From Roseibium sp. TrichSKD4 (lineage in GTDB: Bacteria > Pseudomonadota > Alphaproteobacteria > Rhizobiales > Stappiaceae), in assembly GCF_000148725.1 (NCBI RefSeq), contig NZ_GL476320.1:163637-227636 (forward strand): DNA of 64,000 bases. Direction: 5' to 3'. A model generated the notes under the pieces. The model made no database searches, was not told the DNA's origin, and saw only the letters and a list, made by a program, of their open reading frames with translations. The translations under genes were made by a program, and so were the position numbers. Positions 29,120-36,265 of this stretch are shown piece after piece (positions within the stretch are counted from its first letter, which is position 1; every line of letters starts with the position of its first letter).

Positions 29120-29142
29120 GCCCTCGCAAGATCGCGGAGGGC
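29120..29142 (+). promoter_or_regulatory. Hairpin that could hide the ribosome-binding site (riboswitch expression platform)
   Basis: GCCCTCGC at 29120-29127 can pair with GCGGAGGGC at 29134-29142 (one bulged base). The second arm contains GGAGGG, the Shine-Dalgarno sequence of the ORF starting at 29146. About 100 bases separate it from the B12 box. Translation control by ribosome-site sequestration is established for cobalamin riboswitches of Gram-negative bacteria; applying it here is inference. Confidence 0.55.
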
Positions 29143-29145
29143 GAC

Positions 29146-29364
29146 ATGACCCGGACAGACAACTTTGCGCAGCTTGCCGAGCTGCTGACACAAACCAGTT
29201 CACTTGCTGAGCGGGCCCATCGGGCAATGCAGGATATTCCCGTTTCAGGGCAGCTTGACGGATATGAGAATAGTAACGTAATAACGTTACATAAATTTCG
29301 TGAAGATGCCGTCCGGCCACAAACCGGCTTGAAAGAAACCTCTCCAGAGAAGTCCAAACAATGA
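29146..29364 (+). CDS. Small hypothetical protein, first gene of the cobalamin-regulated operon
   Basis: A 72-residue soluble, charged protein with no signal peptide, no membrane segment and no cysteines; I do not recognise its family. Being a gene is supported by GGAGGG before the ATG and by its stop overlapping the start of the next gene (ATGA). The N-terminal half (AQLAELLTQTSSLAERAHRAM) looks helical and amphipathic. Its position between the riboswitch and a corrinoid or metal uptake operon suggests an accessory or regulatory role. Confidence 0.65.
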   Translation: MTRTDNFAQLAELLTQTSSLAERAHRAMQDIPVSGQLDGYENSNVITLHKFREDAVRPQTGLKETSPEKSKQ

Positions 29365-29798
29365 CTGCAGATCGACACCAGATCATTGTGTGCACCACCT
29401 GTCGTGAAAAAGGCAGCGATCTGCGACCAGGTAAGGATATTCTGGCCAAGCTCGAAGTTGACTTGAAGAACCAGCCGGACCTTGAGGCGCGATACGACAT
29501 CGCCGGTATCGAATGCATGGCTGGCTGCGCGCGGTCTTGCACGGTAGCGTTTCGTGCTGAAGGCAAGGCGACGTACCTCTTCGGTGACATGACACCGGAA
29601 GAGGACATCGACGACTTGATCGCGTTTGCGCGCCAATATTCCGAATTGCCCGACGGTTGGTGCATCTCGCGCGATCGGCCCGGCAAACTTCGCCGCACCG
29701 CTTTGGCCCGCATTCCGGCGTTGAACGTGCCTGAAGCTGGGGCTAAGGCCAAGGCAGGGGCAGGGGCAGGGGCTGGGGCAGGGGCGGACAAGCCATGA
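29361..29798 (+). CDS. DUF1636 family metal-binding (ferredoxin-like) protein
   Basis: 145 residues. The core matches DUF1636, a thioredoxin-like, probably metal- or cluster-binding family often linked to cobalamin regulons: IIVCTTCREKG at the N terminus and AGIECMAGCARSCTVAF in the middle supply five or more cysteines, followed by YLFGDMTPEEDIDDLI. The last 20 residues are an alanine/glycine run encoded by near-perfect GGGGCA hexamers. The start overlaps the previous stop, and its stop overlaps the ATPase start (ATGA both times). The function is unproven; cobalt or corrinoid handling is the usual proposal. Confidence 0.88.
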   Translation: MTADRHQIIVCTTCREKGSDLRPGKDILAKLEVDLKNQPDLEARYDIAGIECMAGCARSCTVAFRAEGKATYLFGDMTPEEDIDDLIAFARQYSELPDGWCISRDRPGKLRRTALARIPALNVPEAGAKAKAGAGAGAGAGADKP

Positions 29799-30568
29799 GT
29801 ACAGCAAAACTCACTGTCGAGGGCGTGACATGGGGCCCGGACCGGCAGGGCGTGCTGCTTCATCCGGTGTCCTTCGAATTGGAGCCCGGTCACATTCTGG
29901 GAGTTGTCGGGGCCAACGGCGCTGGCAAGTCGACGCTTTTGCGGCTTATCTATCGGTACAACAAGCCGCGCTCCGGACGTGTCTTGTTAAATGGAACGGA
30001 TATCTGGTCCTTGAGCGCGCGCGACGCAGCCCGCAGCATTGCCGCTGTTTTGCAGGAACAGCCGACCGATTTTGCTTTGAGTGTTCGTGAGATTGTCGCG
30101 CTGGGCCGCACGCCTTACGCACAAGGGCTGTCGCGAGGTGGTGCCCGCGATGCGGAAATAATCGAAGGTGCGCTGAAACGCATGCAGCTGCTGCCTCTGG
30201 CCGACCGGCGGCTTGGAACGCTGTCTGGCGGAGAGCGCCAGCGGGCCATGGTCGCCCGGGCGCTGACACAAGAGCCAAAACTGCTCGTTCTGGACGAACC
30301 GACCAATCACCTCGACATTCGTCACCAGCTTGAGATCCTTGCGCTGGTGCGCGGTCTCGGCATCACGGTCGTTACCAGCCTGCATGATTTGAACATGGCA
30401 GCTGATCTCTGTGATGACATTCTATTGCTATCTGGCGGCAAGGCGCTGGCATTCGGCCCGCCTCACGACGTCTTGATCCCGGACCGGGTGGAAACAGCCT
30501 TTGGCGTCCAGACCCGAGTTCAGATGCTCGCTCCAAGCGGCGATCGACACCTCACGTTTTCATTGTAA
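29795..30568 (+). CDS. ABC transporter ATP-binding protein (corrinoid/siderophore type)
   Basis: A 257-residue ATPase of the FecE/BtuD/FepC type. Walker A GANGAGKST is at residues 39-47, the Q-loop in LQEQPTD, the signature LSGGERQRAMVARAL, Walker B LLVLDEPTNHLD, and the switch His in SLHDLNMA. It is coupled to the preceding gene by a four-base overlap and followed by the binding protein and permease, making a complete importer. Control by the upstream cobalamin riboswitch makes cobalamin or another corrinoid (or cobalt chelate) the likely cargo. Confidence 0.93.
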   Translation: MSTAKLTVEGVTWGPDRQGVLLHPVSFELEPGHILGVVGANGAGKSTLLRLIYRYNKPRSGRVLLNGTDIWSLSARDAARSIAAVLQEQPTDFALSVREIVALGRTPYAQGLSRGGARDAEIIEGALKRMQLLPLADRRLGTLSGGERQRAMVARALTQEPKLLVLDEPTNHLDIRHQLEILALVRGLGITVVTSLHDLNMAADLCDDILLLSGGKALAFGPPHDVLIPDRVETAFGVQTRVQMLAPSGDRHLTFSL

Positions 30569-30587
30569 ATCAAGGAAATCTACAATC

Positions 30588-31523
30588 ATGAAATCCCTCC
30601 TTGCAACGCTGGCATTTTCTCTGCTTGCTTCCTCTGCTTTGGCCTCTGTTGAAGTGAAAAGCTGCAACCGAACCGTGACGTTTGAAGAACCGCCGAAAGC
30701 AGCCATTTCCAATGATGTTAATCTGACAGAAATGATGCTGGTTCTTGGCCTTCGGGATCACATGGTTGGGTACACAGGTATCTCCGGTTGGAAAACGCTG
30801 GACGAGAAGATGCGGGAAGGTGTCGCCGAACTTCCAGAGTTATCCGAGAAATATCCAACCAAGGAAGTTCTTGTTGGGGCAGATGCCGACTTCTATTTCG
30901 CTGGTTGGAACTACGGCATGAAGGTTGGCGGTGAGGTCACCCCAGAAACTCTGGAGCCATTTGGAATCAAGGTCTATGAGCTGACCGAATCCTGCATTCA
31001 TATCGGCGAAAAACCGAAGGTCTCCATGGATGACATGTACAACGACCTTTTGAATCTCGGCAAAATCTTTCAGGTGGAAGAACGCGCGCAAAGCCTCGTG
31101 GCTGCTTACCGCACTGAACTTGAAGAGTTCACTTCAGGCTTGAAAACGTCTGGCGAGCCTTTGAAAGTCTTCGTCTATGACAGTGGCGAAGATCGACCGT
31201 TCACTGCTGGTCGTTACGCCATGCCGACTGCGATGATCGAGGCTGCTGGCGGCAAAAACATCATGGATGGTTTTGATAAGAGCTGGGCGAAAGTCGATTG
31301 GGAAGCTGTTGTCGATGGCGCTCCAGAAGTTGTCGTGATCGTGAATTACGGCTCTGTAACCGCAGAGCAGAAGATCAACTTCATAAAGACCAATCCGGCG
31401 CTTTCTGATATTCCGGCAGTGAAAAATGATCGTTTCGTGGTGTTGGAATATGTTGAGGCAACTCCTGGGCCACGGAATATTAAAGCGGTGAAAAAACTCG
31501 CATCCGGCTTCTGGGGCGAGTGA
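30588..31523 (+). CDS. ABC transporter periplasmic binding protein (corrinoid/siderophore type)
   Basis: 311 residues with a signal peptide ending ...SSALA. The two-lobed helical-backbone fold of BtuF/FepB-type proteins is recognisable: AISNDVNLTEMMLVLGLRDHMVGYTG, PTKEVLVGADADFYFAGWNYGM, and in the second lobe VFVYDSGEDRPFTAGRYAMPTAMIEAAGGKNI. SWAKVDWEAVVDGAPEVVVIV is also typical. The frame is open from 30501 but the ATG at 30588 starts the signal peptide. It lies between the ATPase and the permease, five bases from the latter's start. Confidence 0.92.
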   Translation: MKSLLATLAFSLLASSALASVEVKSCNRTVTFEEPPKAAISNDVNLTEMMLVLGLRDHMVGYTGISGWKTLDEKMREGVAELPELSEKYPTKEVLVGADADFYFAGWNYGMKVGGEVTPETLEPFGIKVYELTESCIHIGEKPKVSMDDMYNDLLNLGKIFQVEERAQSLVAAYRTELEEFTSGLKTSGEPLKVFVYDSGEDRPFTAGRYAMPTAMIEAAGGKNIMDGFDKSWAKVDWEAVVDGAPEVVVIVNYGSVTAEQKINFIKTNPALSDIPAVKNDRFVVLEYVEATPGPRNIKAVKKLASGFWGE

Positions 31524-31527
31524 CACC

Positions 31528-32613
31528 ATGACAGACCAGACCGAGGATTTCCGCTTGGCGTCATCTCGCCCCTTGGAGGCACGCGAAAAGCGCAAAATTG
31601 TGTTCAGCGGGTTTGCGCTGGCCATGGTTGGCGGCTTCGGTCTACTTTTGCTGTCTGTCATCTTTGCTGTGTCTGTCGGGGCGGTCTCCGTTCCGGCAGA
31701 AACGGTTTTTGGCATTCTCTTGAGCAAAGTGGCACCCGGCCTTGTTGAGGTGGACTGGTCCAAGGGCCGCGAAGCAATTGTGTGGGAAATCAGGTTTCCC
31801 CGCGTCTTGCTGGCTGCTTTGGTGGGCGCAGGGCTTGCGGTTGTCGGCGCTGCACTTCAGGCCGTGACCCGAAATCCACTGGCTGATCCACATCTTCTGG
31901 GCATTTCTTCTGGCGGTGCTTTCGGGGCCATCCTCGCCCTTTTGCACACGGGGCTGTTTCTCGGGCTTTTGACTGTGCCGTTCATGGCCTTTGTGGGTGC
32001 GCTGGGCGCAACGCTGCTGGTGCTGGGGGTCACGCGATTTGCAGCTGCCACCAGTGCTGACCGGTTGGTTCTGGCCGGAGTTGCTGTTTCTTTCATCATC
32101 ATGGCTGGCGCCAATGTGCTGATTTTTCTAGGCGACCCACGGGCAACCCACACGGTGGTGTTCTGGATGCTGGGCGGCTTGGGCCTCGCGCAATGGAGCC
32201 ATCTGGTGTTTCCGTTGGTCATTCTTGCTGTCTGCGGAGCCTATTTCTGGGCTCGGGCAGGGGATCTCAATGCCATGACAATCGGCGATGAAACCGCCTC
32301 AACACTTGGAATTCCGGTTGCAAGGTTCCGCCTGACCGTTTTTGTGATAGGCGCGCTGATTACCGGCGTCATGGTTGCCTTTTCCGGCATGATCGGCTTC
32401 GTCGGGCTGATGATTCCGCATATTGTTCGCTTTGTTGCAGGAGGAAATTACGTCCGCGTTGTGCCTGCTTCCATGCTGCTGGGCGCCATCTTTCTCATTT
32501 GGGCGGATATTCTGGCTCGCACCATCATGTCACCCGAAGACATGCCCATCGGCATTGTCACCGGCCTGATCGGCGGCGTCTTCTTCATCTGGCTGCTGAG
32601 AAGGCAGAGCTGA
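31528..32613 (+). CDS. ABC transporter permease, FecCD/BtuC family
   Basis: A 361-residue permease with about ten membrane helices. RFPRVLLAALVGAGLAVVG is the FecCD opening; RNPLADPHLLGISSGGAFGA is the highly conserved family motif, and GMIGFVGLMIPHIVRF is the coupling-helix region that contacts the ATPase. It completes the uptake operon (small ORF, DUF1636, ATPase, binding protein, permease). No TonB-dependent receptor gene is nearby, so outer-membrane entry must be encoded elsewhere. Confidence 0.94.
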   Translation: MTDQTEDFRLASSRPLEAREKRKIVFSGFALAMVGGFGLLLLSVIFAVSVGAVSVPAETVFGILLSKVAPGLVEVDWSKGREAIVWEIRFPRVLLAALVGAGLAVVGAALQAVTRNPLADPHLLGISSGGAFGAILALLHTGLFLGLLTVPFMAFVGALGATLLVLGVTRFAAATSADRLVLAGVAVSFIIMAGANVLIFLGDPRATHTVVFWMLGGLGLAQWSHLVFPLVILAVCGAYFWARAGDLNAMTIGDETASTLGIPVARFRLTVFVIGALITGVMVAFSGMIGFVGLMIPHIVRFVAGGNYVRVVPASMLLGAIFLIWADILARTIMSPEDMPIGIVTGLIGGVFFIWLLRRQS

Positions 32614-32627
32614 GTTTTTTCGTTCCA

Positions 32628-32794
32628 AGGTCATTCCAGACCGCGTGGCCGAATGGCCATCGCTTGATCCGGAATCCAGATAATATGCCCATGCCAAAGG
32701 CATGGTCATATTTTAGAAGAGTTCGCGCTGCTCACAATGACACGCTGGATTCTGGATCATCATGCAGCAGCGCTGCATTTGTCCAGAATGACCT
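32628..32794. repeat. Long nested imperfect palindrome between convergent genes
   Basis: Three nested inverted-repeat tiers fill the gap between the permease and the MFS gene. The outer arms are AGGTCATTCCAGAC at 32628 and GTCCAGAATGACCT ending 32794. The middle arms are GATCCGGAATCCAG at 32666-32679 and CTGGATTCTGGATC at 32745-32758. The core is ATATGCCCATGCC at 32683-32695 and GGCATGGTCATAT at 32699-32711 around AAA. A GCAGC...GCTGC hairpin sits in the right half. It could serve as a bidirectional transcript end, and it looks like a dispersed intergenic element. Confidence 0.75.
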
Positions 32795-32832
32795 GTGAGC
32801 TATCAGTTCGGGATTTGCGACTGGAAAAACAA

Positions 32833-34074
32833 TCAAGCAGCGATCGGCGACCCGCCGTGCTTCTTGCGCGTGTTCATCAGGATGAAGATCATGATGCCCA
32901 TGTTCAAAAAGTTCCAGGCGATGCCATTGAGGAACGCGGCCTGATAAGAGCCGGTGAGGTCATAAATCCAGCCGGACATCCAGCCACCAAGGGCCATGCC
33001 CAAAATCGTCGCCATGATGACAAGACCGATCCGCTGTCCGGCCTCACGTGCTGGCAGATACTCACGCACGATGACGGCGTAGCTCGGCACAATGCCACCC
33101 TGTGACAGTCCAAAGATCAGGGACACGAGATAAAGCGGCGTCAGCCCATCAAACGGGATATAGAGAAACAACGCTGCGCATTGCAGCACGGAGCCAAGCA
33201 AGAGGGTGCGTACGCCGCCGATCTTGTCGGCCAGAAACCCGGACGCAATCCGGCTGATGATCCCAAATCCGGTCATCAGGGAGATCATGTCCGCCCCCGG
33301 CGCAACGCCATATCCAAGATCCACGCAATAAGCGACGATATGAACCTGCGGCATGGACATGGCGACGCAGCAACCAAGCCCTGCAAGGACCAATAACAGT
33401 TGAAGCCGTCCCGGCGTCACAGCAACGGAGAGTTGGCCAAAGTGGCCCAAAACGCTGCCCGTGCTTCCATAAACATCGTAGTCCGGCCTGCGGCGCAGCG
33501 CGAAGGTCAGCGGCACCATAATGACCAAACAGAGAATGGCGATCATCAGATAAGTCGTACGCCAGTCGGTAAAGGTGAGGCCCCACTGAATGAAGGAGGG
33601 CCACAAAACACCAGCGAGGTAATTGCCGCAAGCAGCCGAGGCGACTGCAATTCCGCGTCTTTTGTTGAACCAATGAGACAAATCGGCGATCAGCGGACCA
33701 AAAGTGGCTGCCGTGCCAAGGCCGATCAATACACCTTGAGCCAGTGAAAAGAGCAGAAGGTTCGGCGCTAGACCAGCAAGCGCGAACCCGGCTGACAGCG
33801 CAAGGGCAGAAACCAGCACAGGCAGGACAATCCCGAACCGGTCCACCCAGCGGCCAATGAGATAGTTTCCGGCTGCAAAGCCCAACATTGTCATCGTGTA
33901 GGGCAGGGAGGCATCGCCCCGATCAACACCAAATTCCGCCTGAACGGCGGGCAGAACAATCACCACAGCCCACATGCCTGCACCACCCACGGTGGACAAG
34001 ATGATGCACACCGCAAGGCGAAACCAGGCATAGCTGCCATCAGGGGCGTATGGATCAGTGTCGGCGGTTGTCAT
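32833..34074 (-). CDS. MFS transporter, oxalate/formate or monocarboxylate-like
   Basis: A 413-residue twelve-helix transporter. GSYAWFRLAVCIILSTVGGAGMWAVVIVLPAVQAEFGVDRGDAS is the N-terminal portion (opening helix, then a family VxxxxxxSxxY-type loop). LSHWFNKRRGIAVASAACGNYLAGVLWP is the loop and helix 4-5 signature seen in the monocarboxylate/oxalate group. The C terminus is MNTRKKHGGSPIAA. Substrate is unknown. It may be controlled by the neighbouring XRE gene, which is transcribed in the same direction just upstream. Confidence 0.88.
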   Translation of the reverse strand: MTTADTDPYAPDGSYAWFRLAVCIILSTVGGAGMWAVVIVLPAVQAEFGVDRGDASLPYTMTMLGFAAGNYLIGRWVDRFGIVLPVLVSALALSAGFALAGLAPNLLLFSLAQGVLIGLGTAATFGPLIADLSHWFNKRRGIAVASAACGNYLAGVLWPSFIQWGLTFTDWRTTYLMIAILCLVIMVPLTFALRRRPDYDVYGSTGSVLGHFGQLSVAVTPGRLQLLLVLAGLGCCVAMSMPQVHIVAYCVDLGYGVAPGADMISLMTGFGIISRIASGFLADKIGGVRTLLLGSVLQCAALFLYIPFDGLTPLYLVSLIFGLSQGGIVPSYAVIVREYLPAREAGQRIGLVIMATILGMALGGWMSGWIYDLTGSYQAAFLNGIAWNFLNMGIMIFILMNTRKKHGGSPIAA

Positions 34075-34196
34075 TCAGGAGATCGAGAAAAGTCGCTGTT
34101 CAGGTCATTATTTAAATCAAGCGCTATCAGGCAAATCGCATCAGCTCCAATAAAACTTTTCGTTCCATCCATTCGTCTTCTTGATGGAAGTGCTCG

Positions 34197-34977
34197 TTAT
34201 CTAATCAGATCTTCGCTTTCCTGATCGATGGGAACCAATAATTCGATGGTCAGTCCTTCGATGATGGCGTCTTGAACAGACACCAACTGACCAAGCAAGG
34301 AAGTCATCCGAACAGGTATGCCGCCTGGGCCTTCGAAAAAGAACAGGAACGAAAATTGGGACCGTTTCGGTTGGTTCGGCTTCAGTCTCTATGAAAAGGC
34401 CCTGTTCTGAAGCCCGCTGAAGCAGTGCTGCCAAGCCCGCGTCCTCTCGCGCTTCCCGGATGAGACGGGTCGCCAGAATTGGGGCGACCTCAGTCCAGTT
34501 CAAGACACGATCTCGGAAAGCATTCTCCATAAGGAGTTCAAACAGGTTAGGGGCTTCGTTTGAACCGGGAGAAGCAGCTTGACCAAGAAAGGCGTTCCCT
34601 TGGTCGTTCATGCGCAAAATGTCCCAGCGCTTGTTTAGGACATAGGCCGGGAAGGGCCAGTGAGCGAGAACACGCTTCTCAACAATATTAAGCGCCTCCA
34701 ATACTTCCTCAGACCCAAAGTCACGCCGTTTGTAGGGGCTTGTAAGACCTGCTGCTTCATAAAGCGAAAGCCGTTTTGAAATCGGTAGGCCCAGAACCCG
34801 GGAAATCCGGTCGACCATCTGAGTGCTCGGTTGTGCACGGCCTGTTTCAAGAAAAGAAAGGTGGCGCTGAGTTGAAGACAAACGATCCGCGAGAGCTGAT
34901 TGGCTGATGTTCAGCTCTCTACGCAGAGCCCTTAAAGCCTGCCCAAAGCTGGTGGAACTGACGGTTGTTAGAGACAA
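34197..34977 (-). pseudogene. XRE-family regulator with MmyB-like ligand domain, C terminus frameshifted
   Basis: Residues 10-70 form a helix-turn-helix (LRALRRELNISQSALADRLSSTQRHLSFLETG), and the following region (LNKRWDILRMNDQGNAFL) is the MmyB-like PAS-type domain common in such regulators. As read, the last 40 residues are an arginine-rich nonsense tail ending at 34201. Shifting by one base in the run of five A at 34336-34340 (T5 on the coding strand) restores FEGPGGIPVRMTSLLGQ, then EGLTIELLVPIDQES, a normal family C terminus, with a stop at 34197. One extra base in a homopolymer is the simplest cause. The start is a TTG at 34977 with GAGGAG upstream. Confidence 0.82.
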
Positions 34978-35083
34978 CGGAAAAGAAACTCCTCATTCCC
35001 TCCAAGGGAATTGAAACTTTGATCCTCGGCAGAGACTGTAGGCCTCACAAGAACACTGATCTCAAGTTCAATTGGTGAAACAG

Positions 35084-35473
35084 ATGCTTATATGGGTTTT
35101 CCTCGTTCTCGGACTTTATTTTGTTCAAATATATGTGTCAGCTACCTTCATCACGCTCAAGGAGGGTCTACTCCGTCATTTTGGCCCGCGTGATATTATG
35201 CCCGAGCGCGGTGTTATCGGCGCGCGTGCGGAGCGTGCCCTGTTGAACATGAAGGAAAATCTGCCGTTTTTCTTCGTCCCGGCTCTTCTAAGTCTGTATG
35301 TGGAAGGAGCAGACTTCCAGCTGGCGATACTGGGCGCACAGCTATTCTTCTTTGGTCGGTCGGCATTTCTGATTCTTTACATAGCTGGTGTGCCTTGGCT
35401 GCGCTCTGTTGCCTACGCTGTGGCACTCTGCGGCAATATTTTGATGGTACTTGCGCTTTGGGAGAGCATTTAA
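35084..35473 (+). CDS. MAPEG family membrane protein
   Basis: About 129 residues with four hydrophobic helices. The family motif is visible as GARAERALLNMKENLPFFFVPALL (ERAxxNxxENxPxF), the glutathione-binding signature of microsomal GST-like MAPEG proteins, and AQLFFFGRSAFLILYIAGVPWLRS follows. Bacterial members are of unknown substrate. The ATG at 35084 is used; TTG and GTG codons a few bases upstream are possible. The next gene starts five bases after the stop, so the two are probably cotranscribed. Confidence 0.85.
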   Translation: MLIWVFLVLGLYFVQIYVSATFITLKEGLLRHFGPRDIMPERGVIGARAERALLNMKENLPFFFVPALLSLYVEGADFQLAILGAQLFFFGRSAFLILYIAGVPWLRSVAYAVALCGNILMVLALWESI

Positions 35474-35477
35474 GGCA

Positions 35478-35792
35478 ATGCGGTTGAGCACATTTTATTT
35501 ATGCATGGCCGTGGTTGGAACAGTTGTTCCTTGGGTGTTTTTTGCTTCGTTTTTTGCAAGCAAAGGTCTGGATATCCCGCTGTTCATCTTGTCACTCTTT
35601 GGAAATGCGGCCTCGGGCGGGTTCTCCGCAGATGTGTTGATTTCGATATTGGTGTTTTGGATCTGGTCTTTTGTCGATGCTCGGCAATTGGGCATTTCGC
35701 AGTGGTGGCTCGTGTTGCCAGCTGGCTGCTTTGTGGGCCTTTCGTGTGCCTTGCCGCTCTATCTCTATTTCAGGCAGAAGGTGGTTGCCTGA
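35478..35792 (+). CDS. DUF2834 family membrane protein
   Basis: A 104-residue protein with three membrane helices: STFYLCMAVVGTVVPWVFFASFF at the N terminus, then ADVLISILVFWIWSFVDARQLG, the DUF2834 hallmark (a D.. S..VFW.W ..EGRRLG pattern), and a C-terminal helix VGLSCALPLYLYFRQK. The ATG at 35478 follows the MAPEG stop directly; reading from 35451 would run through that stop in another frame. Function unknown. Confidence 0.82.
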   Translation: MRLSTFYLCMAVVGTVVPWVFFASFFASKGLDIPLFILSLFGNAASGGFSADVLISILVFWIWSFVDARQLGISQWWLVLPAGCFVGLSCALPLYLYFRQKVVA

Positions 35793-36265
35793 CATTTGGA
35801 AATTCTGCCGCTTTTTCGAAACAGCACAGGTGGTTTGAGGCCGTGTGAATCGTGTGTTAGCGTTATGGCAATGCAGAGATGATCAGTGGTGTTTCGGGCT
35901 GTTTGGAACGCTGGATATTCCGTCTTTGCAGACGGGGGTGCAGCTGGTGTGGGGCTCAATCGCAAAAGAAGAGAAAAGTCGACTCAGTTGCAATTGAACA
36001 AGCAATGGTTGAAACCTATATGGCTCGGCAATGATAAAAATCTGAGGGCTTGGCAATGTTCACTAGTCTATTTTCCCATCAAATTAAAAAACCCACAGCA
36101 ATTCATCTGGTTTTGATGGAAACGTTTTTCTAACGGTTGCGCATCTAATCTCTCAGCCGTTAAGTAAATACCATAACTCTTGTGCCTTCCAGTCTGGGTG
36201 CCGGGCGTAGAACTTCCTCAGTATTCGCCCATCGCCATCCTCACCGAACTTGAAATCGGATCAGC
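35793..36265. other. 473-base gap upstream of the mrp operon
   Basis: No ORF here looks like a gene on either strand. The right half (36000-36170) is AT-rich, with runs such as CAAATTAAAAAACC, and probably holds the mrp promoter, but no box pair stands out. Confidence 0.45.

Noticed and set aside
29735-29792. GGGGCA tract as a phase-variation switch
   Set aside because: The unit is six bases, so gain or loss of a unit would not shift the frame; only tail length would change.
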